From NCBI GenBank assembly GCA_008973525.1, contig WACJ01000111.1, positions 372,001-436,000 of the forward strand: a DNA stretch of 64,000 nt, in the 5' to 3' direction. This document shows positions 12,800 to 24,419 of the stretch, piece after piece; positions within the stretch are counted from its first letter, which is position 1, and every line of letters begins with the position of its first letter. This DNA comes from Stenopsyche tienmushanensis (lineage: Eukaryota > Arthropoda > Insecta > Trichoptera > Stenopsychidae). The position numbers and the translations under genes are program-made. The notes below the pieces were generated by a model. That model was not told where the DNA came from, did not search any database, and was given only the letters and a program-made list of their open reading frames with translations.

Positions 12800-13820
12800 T
12801 TTGCAAAAACATTATAAATCATTTATAATATCAATTTATTATATTTCAGAATTTATTATGTGGATTTAAATTATTTAAAAAAATATATTTCATTCAAATA
12901 AAATTTAATACAAGGGATGTTTTATCCCTTTATATTATATTATACCAGAATGTTCATATCATATTGCACGACAAGATCAAGATTAACGTATAGCTTGACA
13001 CCTGTCCATGGACAATCAATTAAGTATGCCGTCAATCATTTGACATCTTACGTATCATATAACCACATTTAACAATTCCATTCATAATAAATACAAACAA
13101 AATTCATCCCCTATAATACAAAAAAATTTGCAATATTATGACTGTGGATAAATACTAAATTCCATGATTTAATACATGATTGCATCGGTAATATGCGGTC
13201 TTCCCGGGTACAAGATACACATACCACATGGTAAGTCAAGTCGTTCCGGTGTTCTCACGTTCGGTTAATTATTGATTGCAAGTAGACAATGCAAAGGGCG
13301 GTTGAACCGTGATCGATGTGCAATCAGGGGGAGATATGGAATTAATGCAACATTTATACCCCAACCCCCGCCGACCCCAATAAGCCCGCGAAGAAAAATA
13401 ATTCACATTCAACCCCCGAGCATTTAATTCCATTAATTTACCATTCAAAGACAATCGTCCGGTATTTATTCACGAATCCCAGGATTACCTGTAAATGAAG
13501 TCGACCATCTGTCAATATGCAGATAGTAATTTACGCTCGTTAGCTTCCATATTCCGTAATAATGTGTACATGCGATCGGTGTGTCAATCACTAAATTGCT
13601 TGCAAACATAATCGTGTGTACACGGAAGATATCCCGAAGGATGTTATTATAAAATCGAGATGATTGAGTGTTTATTTTTGGATCGATTAAATAAAATAAC
13701 AATTAAATAACATTTTTAACACCCAGGATGAAGTTATTTTGAATTCAGATTTAGATATGGAAATAAATGGGGATGAATTTGAGTTAATAATGTATCCAAT
13801 CAAATCATTTGAATAATACA
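12800..13820. other. Noncoding stretch with a GC-moderate block
   Basis: No gene is seen. The segment 13190-13720 is more balanced in composition than its flanks and has C-runs (ACCCCAACCCCCGCC, CAACCCCCGAG) with several ATTAAT-type words, as regulatory or unique DNA can have. No protein-like translation was found on either strand. Confidence 0.35.
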
Positions 13821-13824
13821 CTAT

Positions 13825-14296
13825 CTGACGACCATGCTACCTTACATGCGTTCGATAGCAAGGCGCTCATTTGTCATATCAGCGGTTCGAAAAGCGGACC
13901 GATTGGACCTTGTAGCCAGTCCGTCCTCTAACAGGACTTTTTGCGGCATTTTCTATGATCTGTATGGAAGCTCCCTCCAATACGGAAGGCTAGCACCAAA
14001 TGAGGAAACGAATCACTACGTTGTTCGTCTTGGCAGCTCGTACAGCCTCGTCTAATCCTTCCTTTACCATGATGTATTAACTACAATTCGACTCTAATGA
14101 TGGGAATATCGATATGAAATGTAATTGATACGGGGCTCAGAATTTTTCATATGGTGTACCAAATACATATCATGGTAGTGCGCGGTGTTTTTATTGCATT
14201 TATAGTATTATTTATTTTAATTTAAAAAAATTGTAGGTGGGGAGGGCGCAAGTTAGATACTTGCCACGGGCGCTTCATACCCTCGTTACGGCTCTG
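13825..14296 (+). repeat. Family D repeat, copy 1, interrupted
   Basis: Shared landmarks with 33275-33805 are GCTCATT, GAAAAGCGGACCGATTGGAC, CAGTCCGTCCT, ACATTTTCTAT-type words, then GGCGCAAGTTAGATACTTGC, CACGGGCGCTTCATACCCTC and GTTACGGCTCTG. The right end reads CAGAGCCGTAACGAGG on the other strand, which mirrors the left end CAGGGCTGTAACAAGG of copy 2. This suggests a DNA transposon with CAG-type terminal repeats. A fragment of family E (about 14068-14150) is embedded in it. Confidence 0.65.
14068..14150 (+). repeat. Family E fragment (copy 3)
   Basis: TGATGTATTAACTACA, CGACTCTAATGATGGGAATA, CGATATGAAAT and GATACGGGGCTCAGAATTTTT follow the same order as in E2 at 54680-54760 and, inverted, E1 at 40185-40260. 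It lies inside family D copy 1. Confidence 0.65.
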
Positions 14297-14329
14297 TGAA
14301 ATGGATTTATTTGTTACCATATAAATAAG

Positions 14330-14640
14330 CAGAATTTGCCATTTAAGTATTCAAAATCATAAACATTAGCCCTGCCCTCAAGGAGATAAAAACGTTTGAA
14401 GTTCCTTAAAAATGCATCGAGTGGAATAGGTGAATTTTCAAAGATATGCTGATTGATTTCAACATAATATGTATTCAATTTTGATGATTTGTCATCATAA
14501 TGTTTAAGTCCAAACTCTTTGCATCTCTGGAATGCATCTCTAGTGCAAAAAAAAAATCACCTGTATTAGGAATCAAAATAATATGTAAGTATCGCAGGCG
14601 TAGCCCTGCCCTCTAATAAGTAAGAACGCATAATCAAAAT
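14330..14640. repeat. Two GGGCAGGGCTA boxes with flanking diverged units
   Basis: TAGCCCTGCCCTC occurs at 14367-14379 and again at 14601-14613, 234 bases apart. After each box the sequence contains GGTGAATTT and CAA-rich words (14430s and 14652), suggesting diverged tandem units of roughly 235 bp. The same box occurs in arrays at 17.5-18.1 and 50.35-50.65 kb. Confidence 0.6.
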
Positions 14641-14944
14641 GTTGTTTCAGTGGTGAATTTACCAATATCTTTCAATTTATCAGGGCCTCAAAAAGCTTTT
14701 GGCCCACAGCATAATTTAAGTGATTCAAGAATTAATCTCCATCCCTTGAAATACACGGTTTCACTTTTGCGCAGCATGTAGAAATCATGATTGAAATACC
14801 AACCTTCAGTTGAAAAACTAAGACGCTTATATGCCACATAATAGTGAAATCGTATCAGAATTTGTCCCAGGCTGAAAAATTGAATGAACCTAGGGGTTCC
14901 AAACTTAAATTGCGCCAATGGCCTCTGAAGTGCTAAATCTGCCA

Positions 14945-16730
14945 TTGTTCGGATAGATTAATAAAGATAGACCACCAAACCCAAAAAATTAACCATATAT
15001 TTGGCATGCAGCTTCTATTTTACACATACATATCGATGATATAATAATACCAATTTATTGTTCCACCTAATCACAGTGCTTCCCCCCAACGTAAGGATCA
15101 AAATCACCATCAAATTAAATATCCGAAAAATATTAAAAGGAAGGATTTCGTGGGAACACAATAACGATTGCACATTTATGATCCCATAATTCGTCTGTTC
15201 AAAATTGATCATAGTGCCCACAATAGATGAACAGCATCCATTAAGGGTTCATTTTTCGAGATCACCTGTGGTGATTTCAATCAACCCCACGTGACGGGGT
15301 CACGTGTCCGAATGCCTTCCGGTTATTAAAAAGCATATTTGCCCATAGACCGGAATAAACGGATGATGAAAAATACTCAACGAGAATGATTCAGTGCGCC
15401 ATATACGACAGCATTTAATGCCCTCTCTAAAAATTAATTTATTAAGGGCGAAACTGGAGTGTCCTCCGAGGATTGGATTTCATCGGATGCTGTGATTATG
15501 AAGATGATAATGCGTTCTTGGGTGATCAATCAAAAAGGCCTACGTCTCATTTGAATTAAGACAAATTTTCATAATACGCGAAGCTTGAAATCAGGAAGGC
15601 GCAGGATCCAATTAGAGGGATGAATTTATAAGGGACGAATCCGGCAAGTCATCCAAGGAATCGTATGTGAAACAATTTTAAGACGTTGTCAATAATATTC
15701 GTTGATAGTATTCCATTTGTTAATGGCTTATACGCTGAATCTTCTAATAATCTATTTAGGCAATTCGTCGTTGCATATTGCATCGAAGTAATGCCATCAA
15801 TTCGGATGACTTGCATCATTACATCATCAATTCATCAATCAAATTGAGACGGATAATCTTGTTTGACGCGAAGTTGCATTCACGAGAAAACGATATCTTA
15901 TGATATTAACCTAAGCGTTTCGGCTTGGGGTATTCATGGGATCGCATTTATTGTTTTTGGCATATCTTTTTTAATCAATATTATGATAAAAATTCATGAA
16001 CTTAAATGATAAATTGGCTTAATTTTGTTTGGATATGTTGTAATTTGACGATTTCAATATAATCCCCAACCGGACATATGCGTGCCATGAATTATTGAAG
16101 ATTCAATGACTTTTATGAGTGTATGCATTGAATATACCATCAATGGATGGGTTTTTTTTCGCATAAACTGCGTTTGGGCGCATCAAACGCAATTGTTGGA
16201 GACGGGCGTATAATTTTCCGTTTTACGACCCTGTACGCTAAATTAAGCCCCCGGTACAAATACCGGCGAAGCTCCGGCGCCGTTAAATACGGAGAAATTT
16301 AAATAATATCATAAAATCGGCCCCCATTTTAAAATCAAACTAATCTTTCGCAATTGGATGAATCCGATGCATTCATGGCATCGGGGTCGTAAAACAGGGA
16401 TGCAGATTTATATGCAATAAAAATATGCTTAAATTAGTCGCCCGCCTCTTATTCTAAAAGAGACATGATCTCGGAAAGGTTGCAATCACATCATAACGCC
16501 TAAGAAATGAATATAATTTTTGTATGAAGTTGGTCGTTAATCCTTTCAATGTGCGGTTTCAATTCCAGTAAAATATGATATTTGTAATGTATAATTTAAC
16601 TTAAATTAAATTTTCAATGACTGATTTTATTAATTGATACATGTTATGCAAAATTTTAAAAGAAAGCCACAAATTCTAAATATAGTCAAAATAAGGTAAA
16701 ATGTGTTAAGAGACTTTTTTTTTAGCTCTT
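14945..16730. other. Noncoding stretch with palindromes and balanced composition
   Basis: No gene is supported. The segment 15240-16470 looks less AT-rich and has little obvious repeat content. It includes an E-box/palindrome cluster (15261-15306) and a GC-rich patch at 16240-16300 with AAGCCCCCGGTAC and GGCGCCG words. This is compatible with regulatory DNA, but that is inference only. Confidence 0.35.
15261..15306. promoter_or_regulatory. Cluster of perfect palindromes with E-boxes
   Basis: ATCACC-TGT-GGTGAT at 15261-15275 is a perfect inverted repeat containing CACCTG. Twelve bases further, CACGTGAC-GGG-GTCACGTG at 15288-15306 is another perfect inverted repeat made of two CACGTG E-boxes. 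GTCACGTG is the extended E-box bound by bHLH-ZIP factors such as USF and MITF/TFEB relatives. Function is inferred from sequence alone; no nearby gene start is known. Confidence 0.45.
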
Positions 16731-16734
16731 TTAA

Positions 16735-17375
16735 TCTTTTTTAATGCGAAAAGTATTAAATATAGAATATTGATATTTAATGTGTTGACTAGGCGTTTTT
16801 TATTGAACATAAAAATATTTTTTAAAAATTTATAATAATAGTGGGAGTGGGAGGAATCACGTATGTCGGTGCGCAAACAATGATATTCTTCACTATGGAA
16901 GTCCTAAGTATTGAACAGATGATTTGCAGCAAAAAATTAAACGTATTTTTACTTTGTATAATATTGTGTATAACTTAGACTACAATTAAAAAAAAATATT
17001 TAAAAATAAAAAAATTGTGAGTAATCGAAAAAAAAATTGTCTTTTTACTAATATTTTTTGTAGTTTTTTGTTCATTAAATAAAAACTTTCAAATATTTTT
17101 GAATAATTATAGTCTATACGACGAAGACGTTTATTATACACGCATTTGCCAAATTTCATAAAGAATGCTCATCTAGGACGCGTGAGAGTACTTCCATGGG
17201 CTTGGAAAAAGTAGTTTCAAGAAAAATGCATTTAAAGTTTCTCCTTTCCTCAGCTTCGCGAAGCTCATTTATATCGACTTGATATTTACCGAAAATATTC
17301 TTAAACATTGGTTTTTTCCGATACACAAAGAAAAAACATATTTTTGATTAACCAATAAGGTAGAAGTCCCTTAAG
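16735..17375 (+). repeat. Dispersed repeat family A, copy 2
   Basis: It follows copy 1 (5330-6015) throughout: GCGAAAAGTATTAAATATAG, AGTGGGAGTGGGAGG, TTGCAGCAAAAAATTAAAC, TTCATAAAGAATGCTC, GGGCTTGGAAAAAGTAG and TTTAAAGTTTCTCC. The right end reads CCAATAAGGTAGAAGTCCCTT (17352-17372 on the plus strand). This is the reverse complement, with small changes, of the left-end AAGGGACGTTTCTACC words seen in copies 1 and 3, so the element has terminal inverted repeats. Confidence 0.7.
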
Positions 17376-17379
17376 TGAT

Positions 17380-18070
17380 TCTTACCTTATAGGTTTAAAG
17401 GATTTAAAATTATGCTTCCACTTCGATTTCATCAAATATATGACAAACACTTAAATCTGAGATTGAATTTGTAGATAGTAGTGAGTAATCCTGGTCGAAG
17501 AAATGCATTCATTTTTTACTGTAGAATAGTATCGAAGTAATAGCCCTGCCCTTGAGCAATTAAAAAAGCGCTACTCAAATCTAGCTAACATTATCTTGGG
17601 GAGTTTTTCATTATTTGCAAATCAAAATTGTTCAGTCTTTAAAAGAACCGATGTTTTTTAGTAAGAAGATTACAAATTTTATTGATTTTATTCTGTAACA
17701 GATCCCACTTCTGACACCAGTGCTATGTATTAGAATTTGCGTAATGTTATTCTGCAGCTGATCCCGTTTTTGGCACTAATTTTGGTTTAGGATTTACATG
17801 TCTGTATGGAGTGTGTGTTATTTATCAGTAGGTTCTTCAATGAAAGCAATGTCACAAATATATTTATTTCAGAATTTATTTACAAGAAATACTCAAGTCG
17901 ACAGTGATCTGAATACTAAGTTCTGTCGCAAGGCATTGAAGGGAAGCTCTGGATTTATTTAAGTAATTAAGAGAATTGACATATGACTGAATTGAAGTGA
18001 AATGTGGAATATAACTGTAGGAATGAAATAGCATGATCAAAGAGCAAGTAGTAGCCCTGCCCTCAAATAT
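17380..18070. repeat. GGGCAGGGCTA-box repeat array
   Basis: TAGCCCTGCCCTTGAG at 17541-17556 and TAGCCCTGCCCTC at 18052-18064 are boxes of the recurrent motif. The sequence before the first box (TTTCATCAAATATATGAC, AAACACTTAAATCTGAG, 17420-17465) matches the reverse complement of 50440-50490, so the box belongs to a repeat unit and is not isolated. Confidence 0.65.
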
Positions 18071-18350
18071 GTATGAATGTATTATATTATTATTTAGGAC
18101 GGCTAATGTTATTGTGCTATTATCATTAATAATAACGTAGAAATAACCAGCAATTGCTTATTAGAAAGTGTTATACACGACGCCAATGATTTGCGGACTC
18201 ATTCTGATATAACCATACGATGGGAGCTTAGTACGTAAAACGGGACAAAATGTGTCGTAAAATTCGTAGTGTCTGTCATATTTTTAAGAGGGTCATATAA
18301 TACGGGGTGATTTATTGGATCGTATAAGGATAGAGCACCAGCAGGAGCAA

Positions 18351-18890
18351 TTATTTGCCTAACCGAACGGAAGAAAGGCTCTCACTTAATATTTTTATTT
18401 TGTTTGTTACCCTGTTACGACACGCCGTGGTGTCCAAATCCGGAAGATTAAGCCATGGGATGTTTAGAGAGAGGGTGTCGAAACGATGGGATGAATTTCT
18501 AACAATATTTTCAGATTTATTTCTATTCATAATACTTAAAATATTGCAATTAAAAACAATAATCAAATAAAATTTAACAAGGGAAAAATATATTCATATA
18601 TAGATGTCACTGTTAATTATTTAAATATTTTTAATTGAATTTAATAAATATTAATTAATCAATACAAATTGATCACTGCTTTTAAAAATATTCTTTTTAA
18701 TTTTATTATATCCAATTAAACAATTTAAATTTATTTTATATTAAAAAATTGATACACAGATGGCAGTTTATATTTCCAACACTAACGATTGAATGTTTAA
18801 AATTAGTTTATAAATGTCAATTTTCATGCTTAAAAATTTAATTTAATAAAAAATAATTTATATTTACGTCACAAATAAAATTATAAAATA
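18351..18890. other. Unassigned stretch upstream of tRNA-Trp terminator
   Basis: About 70 codons are open on both strands at 18351-18570 in a slightly GC-richer patch, with no recognised motif. From 18570 to 18890 the sequence is almost pure A/T. Confidence 0.3.
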
Positions 18891-18912
18891 AAAAAAAGAT
18901 ACTACTCAGATT

Positions 18913-18984
18913 TGACCCCGACGTGATTTGAACACGCAACCTTCTGATCTGGAGTCAGACGCGCTACCGTTGCGCCACGGAGTC
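18913..18984 (-). tRNA. tRNA-Trp (anticodon CCA)
   Basis: On the minus strand this is a 72-nt cloverleaf. The acceptor arm is GACTCCG with CGGGGTC plus discriminator A, the D-arm region is TGGCGCAACGGTAGCGC, the anticodon loop CTCCAGA gives anticodon CCA (tryptophan), and the T-arm is GTGTTCAAATCAC. There is no intron. An A-run on the plus strand at about 18890-18898 supplies the T-run expected of a Pol III terminator downstream. Confidence 0.95.
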
Positions 18985-19373
18985 GTTGTCGTTGTTGATG
19001 ATATAAACGTATATAAGCAAAAGTATGACGTAGTAATCATTTTTAATACCAACTGTTCATATTATTGTGCCGCCATATTGATGTTGATAATATTGATGAT
19101 TATTCACTTCTCAAACTTTAATCCAGATATTTTCAATCATTTTAAATTTTAATTATAATAATTCATATTATTTTATAAAATACTATAATCATACAATTTA
19201 TTTATCATATATTAATTAATGACCAATCATATCATTATTATAAACGATTATGCGGTTTCTATTTAGATATCATTTTTTCCTGTGGAACAAAGACAAATGA
19301 TATTCATTCAATATTTAATTTGCTACTTCAATATTAATTTTATATAGCAAAATAATATATTTTGAATTGACTG

Positions 19374-19565
19374 GTGGAAGAAGAGACTGAAGAAGCAAAT
19401 TTGTTGGATATGGCATCTGGGAAAATGCTGAATTCAGAGGACAATAGTACTGATGGAAACGATGAAATTGTCAAGCAAAACATAAATAAAGACCTAGACA
19501 TGACTACACGTCGAATTACATATATTAATATTTTGAAACTTATCCTAACAGGACACCCAACATAA
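19374..19565 (+). other. Acidic 63-codon open frame, probably transposon relic
   Basis: The translation is acidic at first (EEETEEANLLDM, NSEDNSTDGNDE). It sits just upstream of GTGTTATACGGGGG and of the Tigger-like 3' repeat (19975-20095). Position and acidity fit the tail of a Tigger/Jerky-like protein, but I find no diagnostic motif, so this is weak. Confidence 0.2.
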
Positions 19566-19974
19566 CGACCGTGTTATACGGGGGTTATATTATATTAGAT
19601 AAGGCAATTTCTTATGGATTGTATACTATTTTATGATATGCAAACATTATGTGTTTGCCTTATGTGACCTTTAAAATTCATATTATTTGCAATTATTTTA
19701 AAAATTAGCAACTGAACTGCCATTTTTATTGATTTCCTAGGTTAAACACAATTTCCGAATGAAAAAAAATATTGCTTAAATTTGCTTTGAATAATGACCA
19801 TCCTTTTCGTTGTCAAGAGTTATAATAAGTTATAATACGAGAGGCAGCGATCGAAATTTTTCACACAATTCTACAAAGCTATTTTTTTCAATCAGCGTTT
19901 ATACAATGTAAACAAGGAATGTTATAATCTACCAAGCTTTCAAAGTTGCAGACATTAATAACAATATTAAAATC

Positions 19975-20095
19975 CTGAATAATTGTACATACGGGCATTA
20001 ATTAAAATCTACAAAGCTGCTTTGTTGTCTACAAGTAGATTATATTAATTATTGTTAAATATACTTAATCTAATTTCAATATAAGGTGGCTAGGG
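19975..20095 (+). repeat. 3' end of Tigger-like repeat, copy 2
   Basis: It matches 11225-11345 in order and spacing (AATAATTGTACATA, GTCTACAAGTAG, TTAATTATTGTTAAATA). The family A copy 3 follows immediately. Confidence 0.6.
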
Positions 20096-20099
20096 CAAC

Positions 20100-20652
20100 T
20101 ACTTTTTTCTAGCTCATGGAAGTACTCCCACACGTTCTAGATGAGCATTCTTTATGAAATTTAGCAGATACGTGTATAATAAACGCCTTCATCGCATAGA
20201 CTACAATTATCCAAAAATATTCAGAAATGCTCATTTAATAAACAAAAAACTACAAAAAATGTTGGTAAAAACACAAACTTTTTTTTGATTGCTCACATTT
20301 TTTTTATTTTTCAATATTTTTTCTTAGTTATAGTCTAAACTATACACAATATTATACAAAGTAAATATGTGGTTAATTTTTTTGCTGCAAACCACTTGTT
20401 TAGGACTTAAAACTTCCATGGTGAAGAATATCATTGTTCGCGTACCGACATATGTGGCTCGCCCCAATCCCACTACCATATTTTGTCAAACTTTGTAGTG
20501 GGTTAGACGATCTTTATTAAACATATGTTTATGTTTAATAAAGATCGTCTAGTCAACACATTAAATATCAACGTTCTATATTTAATACTTTTTGCATAAA
20601 AAAATGTTAAAAAATCGATCATTTTTAGGTCCAACATGGTAGAAACGTCCCT
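20100..20652 (-). repeat. Dispersed repeat family A, copy 3
   Basis: This is an inverted copy of the family at 5330 and 16735: TCATGGAAGTACTCC, CATTCTTTATGAAATTTAGC, TTTTTTTGCTGCAA, CCAATCCCACTACC and ATATTTAATACTTTTTGC all appear in reverse order. The end CATGGTAGAAACGTCCCTT is present. It contains a local perfect inverted duplication (20504-20551) absent from the other copies. Confidence 0.7.
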
Positions 20653-20659
20653 TAAATAC

Positions 20660-23500
20660 ATATAATATTTATTATTAGCGAGCACAACAACATATTTCTT
20701 ATCAAATCAAAGATTCCCAATATAATATTTTTATATAACATCATGAATGAACTAGACACGTCCATATTGAAAAACGTTACTGGATTGAGAAACACACGAT
20801 CGACCCTCCGCGTCGCATGAACGATTGGGGTGGTTCGAATAGACCCCAATTTATTCACACATAAAACACACATCTCATCTCGCCGGAAATTATGGCACTT
20901 TAATATCTTCAAATTTTTACGAGATTATCTTATTTTAGGCTAAATTTAAAAGCGGAAGCGCATAAATGCTCGACAAATAAATAGACGACCCCTAAACGAG
21001 GGGGAAGAAAAATAAGAAATGGATCTTAAATACAGTTGTTTTATGGGGATTTTTATTTTCTATCCGATTTACGATGATTGGATATATGCATGAAGGTATA
21101 GGATGGCAACATCAAACTGGAAAATATACTTATTTCGATGCGCCCTTATCCCGTATGTGTTGTTCATATTATTCAGTCCCACTAAATGTTCACACAAAAT
21201 TATAATAATTTTAGTTTCTGGACTTATCTTTTGATTTGATTAGGTAGATGCATAAGTTTTTAGCACTTATTTTACACGGTTTTATTTTAATACCAGTTCC
21301 ATTTCTCTACCATTTATATTTTATTTAGGCGAAAATGAAGCCTAAAGAAATTGAAGATGAAGTCTACAAATGATTTTGGGTGAAGTTGTCACATAATTGA
21401 TACGAGATCTTGAAATCAACATAGTATTGGTATATTATGTTGATTTACCTAAAAATAAATTTGATCAAATGTTGCATTGGCTCATTTTCTTCAACCCTTT
21501 GCACATCAAACGCCAAAGATTGATTTGCTTAAATTTAATGTTTGAGTACTTAAAAATTTGCTACGCTTCCGCCTGTCATAACGGATTTGAATCCGCCATG
21601 GTGGATGAAATCCCATTGTTTCCTCTTTCCACAATAAAATCCGCATCCTTTTTTTATGATCCCTTGCGACGTTTACGATTATAAGTGTATCTTCGACGAG
21701 TCCTGTCGTAAAATTTTTTGAATCGCTCCAAATCGACATCCCTTTGTTGGGCGATGAAATTTGACTAAAATTTTAATAGGCCGTTTTATTATTAAAATTT
21801 ATATTTCAACACTGGAGGGATGCATGGTTCCCGCCGGGATTATTCCTTTTGTATGTCTGTATTTGACGGTCCCCCTCTGTGCAATTTGAATTTATTTTAT
21901 TTTATCGAATATATCATTATATAGCCTTTCGATATTAAATTTTCGTACAAAAATCTATCAATAATCCTTAAATATCCTCAACATTCATATCGTTAAAGTC
22001 TTCATCTTCTTTAGAATGAGGTAAATTCTATTACTGCTTATGAAGCTATAAAGTTAATATACTCCAAAAATAATCTGCATGACATGAAATCGCGCTGTGG
22101 GAATGCCGTGTTATACGAGGGGTATAATAACGACTTTTTTAAAATCTCACGTCAAATATTTGACATTTTAGCATCACAATTTTGTTATATTACTTTAGGA
22201 AATAATCGAAAAAATATTTCCGCTCATCAACGTCGGTGAAAGTAGATTATTCAATTAGCACTAAACAATTTGGACTTTAAGAAGTGATAATCTGATTAGA
22301 GCAGCATTTGAATTGCGGAAATTGGCAATCATACTTTATGATGGAACATTATGACTATTCACAATGATCAGTGAAATTCTTTCATCATATTACGTATACG
22401 TCATTACATATGCTTGTGTAATCATATTTTTAAATCCATCATCTATTGTTGGATGAAATTTTGCATGGCACACAAACGCTATATATCCATATATTGATCT
22501 ACATGATCTACCTACGATCATATTGTTACATAAATTTGTTCCTTATTGAACACATAGTCCTTTTTACGATCATGCTGCTGATTATCTATTTTTCAATTTA
22601 TTATGGTTGTAAGCATCATACATTTCGACGATTATGCAATTTTTGTAAAATGTTACTTTCGCCGAAAATTTATACTCATCGCCCATTATAAAAAATGGCA
22701 ATGCCATCTCTCATTGGCAATGCCAATGCTACTACATATTTTAAATGAACGGAAGCAATCAAAACCATGATCCTATTATTTTTATAAAACTGGTTTAAAT
22801 GATGTCTCTTCCACGTTTTCAAGGCAATACTAATATTTATGGTTCCTGCGTTTAAATATGAGATTTACTTTTTATTATGTTAATGATGTCGTTCAAATGT
22901 CAAACACCAATCGTTCAATCTACGCAAATAGATTGTAGATATCATGTCAGAGATATTATCAATCTAGTTGCAGTTATAAACAACCAGATCAATTTCTTCG
23001 AATGGTTTCTGTCAATTTATTTTTTTCATTCCTAATGAAAACAAATCATTTTATTTGCTAATTCATTCCATTAAATAGTATTAAATTTACAGAAAAAAAA
23101 ATACTTTGATAACTTGATTCACCGAGCTTCAATAGATTATCGACTAATAAGCTTTAGATCTTAAATTCTTAGTACATGCGATTAATCTTGTAATAATTAA
23201 GGCATTGAGATTTAATAGCCAAATATCAAGTGGTCTGTGATAGAACCAGTTGTTATTTTGGATTAATTTCAATGCATTTTCTTTGTTTCATAAGATCTGT
23301 TATGAAGCAAAACTTTTTAGAGTTTCTAGGGGTTTTAGATCTTTCAACAGCCATATTTGAAGTTCAAACAATCTCTATCAATTTTTACCTACAATTTACC
23401 TTCATCACTTATTTGGTCCATATTTGATCAAAAAATAAAATCGAATATTTGACCAGTCAACATCTCATTTGATTTTCCCCCTTTTTTTAAATTTTAATTT
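20660..23500. other. Unassigned stretch, no supported gene
   Basis: Several open frames of 65-95 codons exist but none has a recognised motif or credible splice borders. A word GCCGTGTTATACGAGGGG (22103-22120) resembles one at 19571 next to the Tigger-like repeat and may be an element end. A small cluster of TGGCAATGCCA palindromes lies at 22694-22725. Confidence 0.35.
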
Positions 23501-23576
23501 TGAAAAATTAAAACACTATCACTAATTTGTATTTATTAATATAAAACATTTACATGTAAAATTAATGTTTAGATTA

Positions 23577-24310
23577 CAAATAAGGTTAAGATCCGCATAT
23601 AATCGGATCATTTTCTTTGCAGCTTTAAAATAAGTCATCCTCCCAAGGAAAACATCTTTTTTCAAAAACTGTGATGAGATACCCAGTATCTGGTAACATC
23701 GTAAAAAGTTGATAGTCACAAAGTATTCTATGCTTTTTTCGACATCAATGCTTTTTATTTTTAGGCAATTCTCTACGTCTTCGATTCTTAGTGCGTCTAC
23801 CATATTTTTCTTATCTTGAACTGAAAGTTCGTTGTCAAAAAATGCAAATGACACCAACTTTTCGAAAAGTACCATAAATGGTCCAGTATTTTTTTCGTGG
23901 CGACTTTGGCCATCGTTTGGCTTATACTTTCAAAAGATGCAAGGTCTTTTAATTATTGTAAGACATTTATCAGTGCTGAATATCCGACAGGGGCTTGAAA
24001 CCAATATTTTATATATAATTTGACTGTGGAAATATATATATCTTTCACCACTTTCTTTTCCTTTTTCGTCAGTTTAAACTGATGTTTAAATAGGAAAATC
24101 TGCATCAATACATAGATTTAGCACGGTGAAGACTAACTGGCCATCTAAATAAAACTCTTTTTTAAGAAAATTATCTCAAGGTTGATATAATTGAAGTTGT
24201 TTTTGGGCAACAGAAGTTCTATCTGCAGCAACATTTTTTATAATTTTTGAGGATGTGGTGTCATAAATTGATGTTTTATAATCACTTTGATCAATTTTGT
24301 CCCAGTTCAT
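23577..24310 (-). pseudogene. Decayed coding sequence, processed-pseudogene-like
   Basis: On the minus strand, a reading frame starts at ATG (24310-24308) as MNWDKIDQSDYK and runs with protein-like composition (FLKKEFYLDGQLVF, TDEKGKESGER, PFMVLFEKLVSFAFFDNE, KKNMVDALRIEDVENCLK) for about 240 codons. It is interrupted by several stops and frame changes; the last part is open from 23875 down to 23522. No intron-like gaps are visible. An AATAAA lies near 23536 and A-rich sequence follows further downstream on that strand. This fits a retrocopy of a host gene or an old transposon protein. I do not recognise the parent family. Confidence 0.5.
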
Positions 24311-24419
24311 CTTAAACCTTTTAAACAATTGGATATTAGGAACACTAGATGGATATTTCTAATTAATAAACTTCTGTTATTGCTTGTGGACGCCATAATA
24401 AGTTGAAACAAGTACGTAT

